A stretch of 64,000 nt of DNA. Origin: Gammaproteobacteria bacterium (GTDB lineage: Bacteria; Pseudomonadota; Gammaproteobacteria; Ga0077536). Within the stretch, counting starts at the first letter, position 1. Each line of letters starts with the position of its first letter. The notes beneath the pieces are model-generated. The model worked only from the letters and a program-made list of their open reading frames with translations, was not told where the DNA came from and made no database searches. Position numbers and translations under genes: made by a program. The stretch lies in the NCBI GenBank assembly GCA_009692265.1, contig SHZM01000004.1, forward strand, positions 1-64,000, read 5' to 3'. Below are positions 28,199-37,745 of the stretch, one piece after another.

Positions 28199-28876
28199 AT
28201 GGCGCTCAAGAAATCCGAACTCTATTCCTCGCTGTGGGCGAGCTGCGATGAATTGCGCGGCGGGATGGACGCGAGCCAGTACAAGGATTACGTGCTGGTG
28301 CTGTTGTTCGTCAAATATGTCAGCGACAAATTCGCGGGCCAGCCGTACGCGCCGATCACGATTCCGCCGGGCGCGAGTTTTGCCGACATGGTCACGCTCA
28401 AGGGCAAGACTGACATCGGCGATCAGATCAATAAAAAAATCCTGGCGCCGCTGGCGCGCGAGAACACTCTCGCCGACTTTCCGGATTTCAACGATCCAAA
28501 CAAGCTCGGCAGCGGCAAGGACATGGTCGATCGCCTCGGTAATCTGATTTCGATCTTCGAGAACCCGGCGCTCGATTTCTCACGCAACCGCGCCGATGGC
28601 GACGATCTCTTGGGCGATGCGTACGAATACCTCGTGCGGCATTTCGCGACTGAGAGCGGCAAGAGCAAGGGTCAGTTCTATACGCCCTCCGAGGTGAGCC
28701 GCGTGATCGCGCAGGTTCTCGGCATTCGCTTCGATCCCACCACGAACAACACCACGGTCTACGATCCGACCTGCGGCTCTGGCTCGTTGTTGTTGAAGAT
28801 CGGCGACGAAGCGAGCCACGGCAAGCTGGTGAAAGTCTCGCTGTACGGCCAGGAAAAGGATAACGCCACCGCCGGG
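28199..28876 (+). pseudogene. hsdM: Type I restriction-modification methyltransferase HsdM, truncated
   Basis: The N-terminal 226 residues of a type I N6-adenine methyltransferase. MALKKSELYSSLWASCDELRGGMD is the standard start. The helical HsdM_N domain follows, then GKSKGQFYTPSEVSRVIAQVLG, and DPTCGSGSLLL is the SAM-binding motif I. Homology stops at LYGQEKDNATAG, where HsdM proteins continue toward the NPPF (motif IV) catalytic site, which is missing. The sequence passes directly into a transposase fragment. No hsdS or hsdR is present. The protein cannot methylate DNA without motif IV. Confidence 0.85.
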
Positions 28877-28896
28877 CATGGACTAAGACTCGATCC

Positions 28897-29094
28897 GTTA
28901 CCAGCCCTATCGGCCAACGTCGCGCGCCAAGACCGAACAACCAACCGGGTTACCTGCGCGTAGACAGCGTCTGCCAGGGCGACCAGGACGGGGCCAAGGG
29001 TCTCTACCACCTCAATGCCGTGGACTGCGTGACCCAGTACGAGTGCGTGGCCACGTGCGAGCGGATCAGCGAAGCCTTCCTGCTGCCGACACTG
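28897..29094 (+). pseudogene. DDE integrase/transposase core fragment
   Basis: A 66-codon open stretch, in a frame not listed as an ORF. It reads PIGQRRAPRPNNQPGYLRVDSV, QGDQDGAKGLYHLNAVDCVTQ and CERISEAFLLPTL. This is the beginning of an rve-type integrase catalytic domain; the first catalytic Asp is in RVDSV. Start, end and the other two acidic residues are absent. It is probably from the same IS family whose N-terminus lies at 1-78. It is fused on the left to hsdM and on the right to an AAA-cyclase fragment. Confidence 0.75.
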
Positions 29095-29096
29095 TC

Positions 29097-31427
29097 AACA
29101 GCGCGTTCTATCCGACCATCGACAACTTTGAACGCGCCCTCAAATTCAGCCACGATGAGTCATGCGAGTCCAAGCTAGACAAGCTCGAAGCGCTGGTAGT
29201 CGGCAGCTATCGGCGCCCGCTTACTGACGTGCGCTTTATCGCGACAATTCTGTCGCTGCCGTGCGAAGCGCGCTACGGGCCATCAACGATGACCCCACAA
29301 CGACAAAAAGACGAAACGATCCGCGCGTTGGTCGATCTGGTCGATGCGGCGGCACGCCTGCAGCCGACGCTGATGCTGTTCGAAGATGCCCATTGGGCCG
29401 ATCCGACCAGCCTGGAGGTGTTGGATCTCTTGATTGACCGGATCAGTCACCTGCCGCTGCTCATGGTGCTGACCCACCGGCCGGAGTTCCAGCCCCGCTG
29501 GTCGCACCATGGCCACGTCACGGCGCTAAATTTATCCAAGCTGACCCACGCTCAAAGCAGTGCCTTGGTGTCGCGACTCACCTACGACAAAGCCCTGCCG
29601 GCCGAGTTGCTGGAGCAAATCCTCGCCAAGACCGATGGGGTGCCGCTGTATGTCGAGGAGGCGACTAAATCCATTCTCGAATCCGGTACACTCAAAGAGG
29701 TGGGTGGGCGTTACGCCTACGTCGGCAGCGCGCACACGTTCACCATCCCGGCGACCTTACGCGACTCGCTGGTCGCGCGCCTCGACCGCGTTCCCGAAGT
29801 GAAAGAGATCGCGCAGATTGGCGCGGTGATCGGGCGCGAGTTTAGTTATGAATTGATCGCCGCTGTGGCATCCCGCGCCACGCCTGAACTCGATCGCGCA
29901 CTCGACCAATTGACCGAGTCAGGCCTCGCATTCCGACGTGGGGCGCCTCCCCACTCCATCTACATTTTCAAACATGCCCTAGTCCAGGATGCGGCGTACG
30001 ACTCACTGTTGAAGAGCCGCCGGATATTCCTACATACTGCGATCGCGCGCGCGCTCGCGGAAAAATTTCCGAGCACCAAAGATACCGAGCCGGAGTTGCT
30101 CGCGCATCACCTCACGGCAGCGGGACTTATCGAGCGAGCGGTCCCCATGTGGCAGAAGGCAGGCAGCATCGCCTTCAATCGCCTGGCACTCAACGAGGCG
30201 ATTTCGCATTTGAACAACGGCCTCGGCCTTATCAGAAATCAACAAGTGTCAACGCGACGTGATGAAGCGGAGCTGGACCTGCGTGTGCTACTGGGTACGG
30301 CGTGGATGGCTTTCAAAGGCTGGCAAGCGGAGGAAGTCGCGAGCAACTTACGGCCCGCGTTGGCGTTGGCTAAAGCCCTGGGGCGCGATGAGCTGCTGAT
30401 GCCAATCTACCAGGGGCTTTGTATGAACGTTCTGGTCCAGGGGCGTGTGGTCGAAGCGCTGGACTGGGTCAAGCAGATTCTCGCGCTGGCTGCTTCGACC
30501 AATACCCCGGACCTTTTGATCGTCGGGCACATGCAGGCGTCGGTTGTGTACTCTTGGCATGGCGAGTGGATCACCGCGCGTGCGCATGGTGAGAAGGTTC
30601 TCGCCTTGTACCACCCCGATCGACATGGCCATATCGTCAATTCAATCGGCAGCGATCCGAAAACAGGGGCCGGCATTTATGCGGCCCAATGGAATTGGAT
30701 GTTGGGCTATCCCGATCAAGCGGTCACGGTCAGCGACGCCAATTGCACGCACGCACGTGCGCTTAAACACCCTTTTAATCTCGGCTTCGCGCTCATTGTC
30801 GGGGTGTTCGTTTTTGATTACCGTGGCGAACCTGAGGCGCTCATTCGACGGGTCGAAGAAGCGGAGCAGGTCGGGCGTGACGCCAGCATGCCGTATTTAT
30901 CGGAAGTTCTTGCGCAGGTAAACAGGGGTATCGCGACGCTACTAGCTGGTCGAACTGACGAGGGTATCCCGCAACTTCGACGAGCGATGGAGATTTATCA
31001 GGCGAACGGCGGCGGAGTTTGGATGCCGTATATACGAGCAGTCCTGGCCGAAGGCCATGCCCTGAGTGGCGATGTTGAAGCGGGCTTAAGCCTGATCGAA
31101 GAAAGTCTCGCGCAGATTGCGCGGCCGGGTTGGGGAGAGCGCTGCCATCTCGCCGAGGTGTTGCGCCTGAAGGGCTGGATGCTGTCACTTCAAAATGACG
31201 TGGCAGGCGCGGAACAGAACTATCTCGCCTCGCTCGACGTCGCGCGCCAGCAGCAGGCGAAGTCGTGGGAACTGCGCACCGCGACGAGTCTCGCGCGACT
31301 GTGGCAAGACCAGGGCAAGGTCCGCGAAGCAGGCGATCTATTGGCATCGCTCTACGGCTGGTTTACCGAAGGCTTCGACACAAAAGATCTCAAGCAAGCG
31401 AAGGCGTTGCTCGATTCCCTCGTATGA
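29097..31427 (+). pseudogene. AAA-ATPase/TPR adenylate cyclase family protein, N-terminus lost
   Basis: About 776 residues forming the C-terminal two thirds of a cyclase-AAA-TPR protein. Homology begins at NSAFYPTIDNFERALKF, next to the transposase fragment, so the cyclase domain and Walker A are missing. Walker B is present as LMLFEDAHWADPTSLEVLDLL. GVPLYVEEATKSILESG, SIYIFKHALVQDAAYDSLL, then many TPR-like helices and the ending [24 protein letters not shown] follow. The ORF-track start (GTG 29043) lies inside transposase sequence out of its frame and is not a natural start. The reading frame itself is intact. A more decayed relative sits at 6503-7255. Confidence 0.8.
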
Positions 31428-31496
31428 CCGCGTATTTGATTTCGACTCTCCGAGGCAGCGTCTACGCTCGCACGAACCCACCGGGTTGGTACCTTG

Positions 31497-33299
31497 CTAC
31501 CCCAGCAATCGCGTGACCCACTGCCGCGAGTCTTGTGGATCAATCACATCGTCAAACTCGAAATAGGTCGCGACATTTACTGCCTTACCGTGCTGATACA
31601 TCTTCTCGACCATACGTTCGAACTCGGCATCGCGCGCGAGGGGATCCTCTAGCGCGTCGAGTTCGCGCTTGAAACCTAACTTCACCGCGCCTTCGAGCCC
31701 CATTGGTCCGAATTCACCCGTGGGCCAGGCGACGGTAAACAACGGTGCCTTCAGATGACCGCCGACCATCGCTTGTGCGCCTAACCCATAACACTTGCGC
31801 AGAATGATTGTCGCGAAGGGCACTTCGAGCTGCGCGCCGACGATGAACAGTTCGGAGGCGTGGCGCACGGTGCCGCTCTTCTCGGCTTCCGGACCGACCA
31901 TGATCCCCGGGGTATCGCACAGGAACAGAAGCGGGATCTTGAACGCATTACACAGGCGCATGAAGCGGGCCATTTTCTTCGCCCCGTCGCTTTCGATCGC
32001 GCCGGCGAGAAACCCTGGATTGTTTGCGACCAGCCCAAGCGGGCGACCTTCGATCCGAATGAACGCGGTCACCGCGCCGAGCCCGAAATCGGGACGTAAT
32101 TCGAGCACCGAACCGGTATCCGCGAGCAGCGTGATCACTTCGCGGATGTCGTACATGCGCAATCGGTTCTCCGGGATACAGTGACGCAACGCCCGCTGAT
32201 CCGCGCATTGCCAATTCTCCACTGAACCCTGGAAGTAGCTGAGGTATTGCTTCGCCATCGCAACGGCGTGGGCTTCGTCCCTGGCCACGAGATCCACCAC
32301 GCCGGTGAGCCGTTGCACGGAGATGGGTCCAATGTCTTCGGGCTTGTAAACGCCGAGTCCGCCGCCTTCGATCATCGCCGGCCCACCCATGCCGATATTC
32401 GAGGCTTCGGTCGCGATGATCACATCGCAAATACCGAGCATCGCGGCATTGCCGGCGAAGCAGCGGCCCTGATTCACCCCGATCAACGGCACCTTGCCGC
32501 TTAGGCGTGCGAGGTTCGTGAAGGTTGGGCATTCCAGCCACGACGCAAAAAGGTTTTCGGTATCGACATCCCCAGGACGGCCCCCGCCGCCTTCGGTGAA
32601 GAACACCAGGGGTAAATTCAACTTGCGCGCGAGGTCGATCAACCGATCGGTCTTGCGATGGTTTTGAAAGCCCTGGGTGCCGGCGAGCACGGTGTAGTCA
32701 TAGGCCAAGACCACGCAGCGCGCCTTCTCGCCGAAGGCGGTGCCGTTGACGGTGCCGATCCCGACTACCATGCCGTCGGCAGGCGTGTTGTCGATCAGAT
32801 CTTCAAGCGAGCGGCGCTTGCGCTGCGCTGCGAGGGTCAATGCGCCGTACTCGGTGAAACTGCCGGGATCACAGAGATCCGCGACGTTCTCGCGCGCGGT
32901 GCGTTGACCTAAGGTGTGACGTTTAGCGACTGCCGCGGGACGTGCGGCGTCCGAAGTTCGCGCATGACGCGCCAGTGATTCTTGCAGGTCCGGGCGGAGT
33001 TGATCTAAATCACGCGCGATCACCTGCGCGGCTTGCACTTCGATGGTCGCGCCAGCTTGCAAACGCAGCAGCAGCTCGTCCGGCATCACCGTTTGTTCTG
33101 GTGCGCACGCGACCAGGGTGATCCGTCCGGCGATGGGCGCGACTACCACGTGCTCCATCTTCATCGCCTCCAACACGCAGAGCGGATCGCCCGCCTGGAC
33201 CTGATCCCCTACCGCGACGACGAGTTGAACCACGGTGCCCTGCATCGGGGCGAGCACGGCTTCGTCCCGCGGGCTCGGATTATTTACGCCATCGGCCAT
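31497..33299 (-). CDS. Acyl-CoA carboxylase carboxyltransferase with fused biotin domain
   Basis: A 600-residue fusion. Residues about 10-80 form a biotinyl domain with VLEAMKMEHVV (biotinylated Lys in MKM), and about 110-600 an acyl-CoA carboxylase carboxyltransferase. GIGTVNGTAF, FFTEGGGGRPGDVD, GGPAMIEGGGLGVYKPEDIGP, FLCDTPGIMVGPEAE and GLGAQAMVGG are the expected acyl-CoA and biotin pocket blocks. Usually the biotin domain is on the biotin carboxylase subunit, so the BCCP-carboxyltransferase order is less common. No biotin carboxylase gene is nearby. ATG 33299 starts MADGVNNPSP; the ORF track extends 43 codons upstream. It diverges from the SDR gene. Confidence 0.88.
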   Translation of the reverse strand: MADGVNNPSPRDEAVLAPMQGTVVQLVVAVGDQVQAGDPLCVLEAMKMEHVVVAPIAGRITLVACAPEQTVMPDELLLRLQAGATIEVQAAQVIARDLDQLRPDLQESLARHARTSDAARPAAVAKRHTLGQRTARENVADLCDPGSFTEYGALTLAAQRKRRSLEDLIDNTPADGMVVGIGTVNGTAFGEKARCVVLAYDYTVLAGTQGFQNHRKTDRLIDLARKLNLPLVFFTEGGGGRPGDVDTENLFASWLECPTFTNLARLSGKVPLIGVNQGRCFAGNAAMLGICDVIIATEASNIGMGGPAMIEGGGLGVYKPEDIGPISVQRLTGVVDLVARDEAHAVAMAKQYLSYFQGSVENWQCADQRALRHCIPENRLRMYDIREVITLLADTGSVLELRPDFGLGAVTAFIRIEGRPLGLVANNPGFLAGAIESDGAKKMARFMRLCNAFKIPLLFLCDTPGIMVGPEAEKSGTVRHASELFIVGAQLEVPFATIILRKCYGLGAQAMVGGHLKAPLFTVAWPTGEFGPMGLEGAVKLGFKRELDALEDPLARDAEFERMVEKMYQHGKAVNVATYFEFDDVIDPQDSRQWVTRLLG

Positions 33300-33443
33300 G
33301 AGTGACTCCACGGATTTGATTTCAGCCTTGCAGTCTACTGGGGGACGCCAATTTTGTGTGTGATTGTGGTCATCGCCTGCTCTGGCAATGGGACCGCTCA
33401 GTACGGATATACTGCCAGGAACCATCACCAGGAGAACAACCAG

Positions 33444-34322
33444 ATGAGATTGCGCGACAAAGTCGCCGTCGTGACCGGCGGCGCGAGTGGCATGGGGCAG
33501 GCCACGGTTTTACGTTTCCTCGCCGAAGGCGCGAAGGTCGTGATCGCAGACTTCAACGCCGAGAACGGCGCGAAAACACTCCAGCTCGCAGCCGCTGCCG
33601 GGGCCGCCAGCGCGGCCCGCTTCATCAAGATCGATGTGGTCAAGGAAATGGATGTGGCCGCGATGATCGAATGCGCGGTGGACGAGTTCGGGCGTCTGGA
33701 TATCCTCTTCAATAACGCCGGGGTCGGTGGTGCGATCGGGCCGGTGTGGGATATCGAAGAAGACGAGTGGGATTACACCTTCGATGTCCTGGTCAAAGGC
33801 GTGTTCTTCGGCATTAAACACGCGACCCGGATCTTGCGTAAACAGAAGCAGGGCGGCGCGATTATCAATACCGCCTCGGTCGCGGGCTTGTCGGGCGGCT
33901 GCGGGCCACTCGCGTATTCGGCGGCGAAAGCGGCGGTGGTCAATCTCTCGCGTGCGGCCGCCGTGCAACTCGCGCCCGATCGGATCCGGGTTAACGCGAT
34001 CTGTCCGGGTTTCATCCTGACTGGCCTAACCCAGTCGATGCAGGTGTCAATTGAAGAAGCCGGCCGGCACCTCGATGGCTTGCAACCGATTCCGGATCAC
34101 GGCACCGGTGAGGACATCGCTGGCACCGCGCTTTATCTCGCCTGTGACGATTCTCGTTTCGTGACCGGGGAGGCAATCATCGTCGACGGTGGCCTGACCG
34201 CGCTCGGCCCCGATATGTGGCAGCGTTTTGGCGTCCCGCGCGAAGCCACCATGTACAAGAGTCGACTCAACAAAGGCACAACCGGCGAAGGCTCCATATC
34301 ACGTCCACTGAAATCGGATTAA
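33444..34322 (+). CDS. Short-chain dehydrogenase/reductase
   Basis: A 292-residue classical SDR. VAVVTGGASGMGQATVLRF is the TGxxxGxG cofactor motif, and the Asp in VVIADFNAENG after strand 2 favours NAD. NNAG lies at about residue 92, the catalytic Ser is in NTASVAGLSGG, and YSAAKAAV gives Tyr-x-x-x-Lys. VNAICPGFILTGLTQSM and ITV-like GEAIIVDGGLTAL finish the fold. ATG 33444 with GGAGAAC upstream decides the start. The enoyl-CoA hydratase starts 5 bases after its stop, so they form an operon for alcohol/ketone and acyl-CoA steps. Confidence 0.92.
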   Translation: MRLRDKVAVVTGGASGMGQATVLRFLAEGAKVVIADFNAENGAKTLQLAAAAGAASAARFIKIDVVKEMDVAAMIECAVDEFGRLDILFNNAGVGGAIGPVWDIEEDEWDYTFDVLVKGVFFGIKHATRILRKQKQGGAIINTASVAGLSGGCGPLAYSAAKAAVVNLSRAAAVQLAPDRIRVNAICPGFILTGLTQSMQVSIEEAGRHLDGLQPIPDHGTGEDIAGTALYLACDDSRFVTGEAIIVDGGLTALGPDMWQRFGVPREATMYKSRLNKGTTGEGSISRPLKSD

Positions 34323-34327
34323 CCGCA

Positions 34328-35128
34328 ATGACCTACAGCGACTTTCAATTTCTAACCTTTGAGCTGCAGGAACACGGTGTGTTGCTGATCACGCTCAACC
34401 GCCCCGAGGCTATGAACGCGACCAATGCGCGGCTGCATTGGGAGCTGACGAAGATTTGGACGGTCGTCCACGAAGATCCCGCGGTACGCGTGGTGGTCGT
34501 CACTGGCGCGGGCGACAAGGCGTTCTCGGCCGGCGGCGATCTCGATTGGATTACGGAGATGGTCGGTGATGCCGCGAAGATCACCAACACCATGCAGGAA
34601 GCAGCTGACATCGTTTATCGCATGCTCGATTGCGATAAGCCGATTATCTCGGCAATTAACGGAGTCGCGGTCGGCGCTGGCCTGGCGGTCGCGTTGTTAG
34701 CGGACGTTAGCATCATGAGTGAAACGGCGAAGATCACCGACGGGCATGTGCGATTAGGCGTGGCCGCCGGCGATCACGCGGCGATCATCTGGCCGATCCT
34801 CTGCGGGATCACCAAGGCCAAGTACTACTTGATGACGGCGGATTTCATCGATGGCAAGGAAGCCGAGCGTATCGGACTCGTGACGTTCTCAGCCCCGGCT
34901 GGTGAAGTCCTGGAACGCGCGCTCAAAATCGCGCACAAGCTTGGGGTTGGCAGCCAACCCGCGATCCGCTACACCAAGAAGTCTCTGAATAATTGGATTC
35001 GAATGGCCGGCCCGACGTTCGATAACTCTTTGGCGCTGGAGATGTTGTGCTTCCTGGGCGAGGACGCGAAAGAAGGTGTGGCGGCGGTTCGCGAGAAGCG
35101 TGCGCCGAAGTTTCCGTCGGCGCAGTAG
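34328..35128 (+). CDS. Enoyl-CoA hydratase/isomerase family protein
   Basis: A 266-residue crotonase. [23 protein letters not shown] is the conserved N-terminal block. [24 protein letters not shown] and [26 protein letters not shown] provide the oxyanion hole and CoA site, and [18 protein letters not shown] the next helix. It begins 5 bases after the SDR stop and is likely cotranscribed. It is in a different subgroup from the hydratase at 23851. It probably hydrates or isomerises an unsaturated acyl-CoA from ring or side-chain degradation. Confidence 0.9.
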   Translation: MTYSDFQFLTFELQEHGVLLITLNRPEAMNATNARLHWELTKIWTVVHEDPAVRVVVVTGAGDKAFSAGGDLDWITEMVGDAAKITNTMQEAADIVYRMLDCDKPIISAINGVAVGAGLAVALLADVSIMSETAKITDGHVRLGVAAGDHAAIIWPILCGITKAKYYLMTADFIDGKEAERIGLVTFSAPAGEVLERALKIAHKLGVGSQPAIRYTKKSLNNWIRMAGPTFDNSLALEMLCFLGEDAKEGVAAVREKRAPKFPSAQ

Positions 35129-35184
35129 CGCAGAGATAGCACATTCGAGAGGGCTGACCACCGCTAAACGGCGTAGGAGGTTAG

Positions 35185-35598
35185 ATGCGCGGAATTTGGT
35201 TCGGCGCGATAAGCCCGCTCTTGATTGCCTGCGACGCGGGCGCGCACGAAGACTGCGCCAAACAAGCCGCAACCGAGCTGGTAATCAATTTATCGTTAGG
35301 CGTCTATACCGAACGCGCGCAGGTCAGTGCGCCGCTTACACTGAAGATCCCAACCGGCTTTGATTCCAACGCGTACGGTGCCTGCCTGAAGATTCAGGGA
35401 GTCGAACCGGCCCGCGAAGCCCTGCAGGCAGTCTTCGATAGACAAAACTGCCAGCGGGTCGCGCGCAGCACCCGCCTGGTGTCAACTTCCGCTACTGGAC
35501 CGCGCATCGCCGATTCGCTCGATTTTGCCGCCTGCGAGGACTGTCTGAATAATCAGATCGAAGTTGAAGTGCTGTCACCGCAGGCGAAGTCTGATTAG
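35185..35598 (+). CDS. Small exported hypothetical protein
   Basis: A 137-residue protein that I do not recognise. The start IWFGAISPLLIACDAGA looks like a short signal peptide. The mature part has six or so cysteines (DCAKQ, YGACLKI, RQNCQRV, ACEDCLNNQ), suggesting disulfides in the periplasm. AGGAGGTTAG ahead of ATG 35185 is a strong ribosome binding site, which supports a real gene. Its last bases overlap the end of the convergent MetE-like gene by about 24 bases. Confidence 0.6.
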   Translation: MRGIWFGAISPLLIACDAGAHEDCAKQAATELVINLSLGVYTERAQVSAPLTLKIPTGFDSNAYGACLKIQGVEPAREALQAVFDRQNCQRVARSTRLVSTSATGPRIADSLDFAACEDCLNNQIEVEVLSPQAKSD

Positions 35599-36761
35599 GT
35601 CGGAGCGCCGCGCCGGGTAATCAGCGGCCCCAAAACTCCTGACTCGCGAGTGTCGCGCACCCTCGGCCATCGCGGCAAGCTTCGCGAACACAATTTGCGG
35701 GTCCACCGCCGCCTGGCCCACCCAGGTGCCATAGCCACAGTCGCTACCAGCAATGACATTCCCGCGCCCGACCAAGTGGGCGAAGCGGCCAATTCCGGGT
35801 GTTCGATAAAATTCGTCTTCGATTCGAGCACGCCTGGAATCAACACCTTGCCTTCCGGCAGTTTCACCGTCTCGAAGACCCTCCACTCGTGCGCGTGGCG
35901 CGGATTTGCCGCCTCGAACGAGATGGCGGTGGCGCGGGCTTGAAATACCACCTCGATAATATCCTTCAACGGTACGTCGCAGTGGTGGGGGCCTTCGTAA
36001 TTGCCCCAGCACAGATGCAGGCGCATCTGCTCGGGAGCAATGTTCGCGGTGGCGAAATTCAGTGCTTCGATATGCAACCGCATGCGTTTTCGGAATGCCT
36101 CAAGGCTGAGATCCGCACATTGAATATGGCGACCCATGGCCAAATCGGGGCAATCAATCTGGAGCACGAAGCCGGCCTTGGCGATCGTTTCGTATTCGTG
36201 GCGCATCGCCTCGGCAATCGCGTAGAGATATTGTTCATCACTCGGATAGTAGTCGTTCTTGAAAAAAAGTGAGACAACGCCGGGCGACGCTGCGCTCATG
36301 AAGCCGCGGGTAGCATTCGCCGCGTCCATCGCGGCGCGGAGATTTTCCGCATCGACGATCGGTGCGGTGTGATCGTGCACCTTGATAGGGCCATTGCAGC
36401 CCGGTGTTTTACGACGCGCGCGACCTGGGTCGCCAAACATGCGTTTTGCCATGTCGGGGAATTCGACCAGGTCTTGGTAGATTAGTGGTTGGCTGGTGCC
36501 ACCGAAGCCTGTGAGGCGATCCTTGATGTAGGTGGCGTAGCTCGGTTTAGACAGCTCACCGTCGTTGACGATATCGATCCCGGCCGCGACTTGCTGGTGC
36601 ACGACCTCGGCTACCGTCGTGACAATCCGCGCCGCGAGCGCCGAACGATCGATCGCGATACCTTCCTCTTTCGCGTACATGATCTTGATCAGATCTTCGG
36701 GACGCGGGAGGCTCCCTGTATGGGTGGTCAAAAATCGATCGACACTGCGGAACATAGTCAT
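35575..36761 (-). pseudogene. Cobalamin-independent methionine synthase-like (MetE C-domain) protein, frameshifted
   Basis: A roughly 390-residue UROD/MetE-fold protein of the stand-alone MetE C-terminal type. FLTTHTGSLPRPEDLIKIM, GIDIVNDGELSKPSYATY and VLQIDCPDLAMGRHI are conserved. LHLCWGNYEGPHHCDVPLKDII holds the zinc-type His and Cys region, and LIPGVLESKTNFIEHPEL follows. Here the frame is lost; the next frame continues FAHLVGRGNVIAGSDCGYGTW and AAVDPQIVFAKLAAMAEGAR to TGA 35575. A few bases are missing around 35785. Such proteins act in methyl transfer or as 2-hydroxypropyl-CoM lyase relatives. ATG 36761 or the ATG two codons later is the start. Confidence 0.8.
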
Positions 36762-36895
36762 TCTCGGGTTGAGTGCGCGCGGAGTATCCACTCCGCGGTC
36801 CGTCCCGATCAATGCTCATGTCACCACCGCGTCGCATTGCTGCACGACCGCGTGCGCGGTAGTCTCAGCCTCCATTGATAGTTTTTGAGGTACTT

Positions 36896-37732
36896 ATGAA
36901 ACTCGGACTGTTTGGGATCAATATGAATGCGTGCTGCGACCCGGACACCACGGTCCAGGTGGCACGCACCGCCGAAGCAGCCGGCTTCGAGTCACTGTGG
37001 ACAGGCGAGCACGTGGTGCTCCCGGATCCACAGGTCGCGCCCTCACCGTTGCCACCGCTGTATCCCTTGCTCGATCCAGCGGTCGCCCTCGCTTTCATCG
37101 CCGCGCACACGAAGACGGTGAAGCTTGGCACCGGGATCATCATTCTCCCGCAACGCAATCCCCTGGTACTCGCCAAGGAGCTTGCGAGTGTCGATGTGCT
37201 GTCCAAGGGGCGTTTGATCTTCGGGCTTGGGGTCGGTTACTTAAAGCCTGAATTCGAAGCGTTAGGGGTGAGCTTCGAGCACAAGGGCGCGCGCGCTATC
37301 GATTACTTGCAAGCCATGCAAGCGATTTGGTCGCAGCCGCAGCCGGGCTATACCGGAAAATTCGTGATCTTCAACGGCATTCAGGCACGACCCCAGCCCA
37401 TTCAGCAAGCGCTGCCAATCGTCATCGGCGGACACACCAAGGCGGCATTTCTTCGCGCGGTTGAATATGCGCATGGCTGGTATGGTTTTGCGCTGGATGA
37501 AGCCGCGACCCAAAAATGTTTGGACGGCCTTGCCGCGGCAGCCCGCGAAGTCTCACGACCAGCGGCGCTAGGCCCGCTCGAGATCAGCGTCACGCCGGCG
37601 GCTGCGCTTGATCGCGATCTCACTCACCGCTACCGCGATCTCGGTGTACACCGGCTGATTCCGTTTCCTCGTTTGAAGACGGCCGCTGAACTCGTGGCCT
37701 TCGTTTCCCGCACCGCGGATGCCTGTCTCTGA
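36896..37732 (+). CDS. LLM-class flavin-dependent oxidoreductase
   Basis: A 278-residue luciferase-like enzyme. MKLGLFGINMNACCDPDTTVQVARTAEAAGFESLWTGEH is the family start. KTVKLGTGIIILPQRNPLVLAKELASVDVLSKGRLIFGLGVGYLKPEFEALG contains the conserved barrel blocks, and QPIQQALPIVIGGHTKAAFLRAVEYAHGWYG the later part. ATG 36896 is used because the conserved MKLGLFG strand begins there. Its stop lies 13 bases before the dioxygenase ATG 37746, so the pair is an operon. It is shorter than the other two LLM enzymes and belongs to another subgroup. Substrate unknown. Confidence 0.88.
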   Translation: MKLGLFGINMNACCDPDTTVQVARTAEAAGFESLWTGEHVVLPDPQVAPSPLPPLYPLLDPAVALAFIAAHTKTVKLGTGIIILPQRNPLVLAKELASVDVLSKGRLIFGLGVGYLKPEFEALGVSFEHKGARAIDYLQAMQAIWSQPQPGYTGKFVIFNGIQARPQPIQQALPIVIGGHTKAAFLRAVEYAHGWYGFALDEAATQKCLDGLAAAAREVSRPAALGPLEISVTPAAALDRDLTHRYRDLGVHRLIPFPRLKTAAELVAFVSRTADACL

Positions 37733-37745
37733 GCAAGAAGTAGTC

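Noticed and set aside
29043-31427. Taking the 794-aa ORF as a complete native gene
   Set aside because: Its first 18 codons are out-of-frame transposase sequence and the family N-terminus is missing, so it is a fragment with an accidental start.
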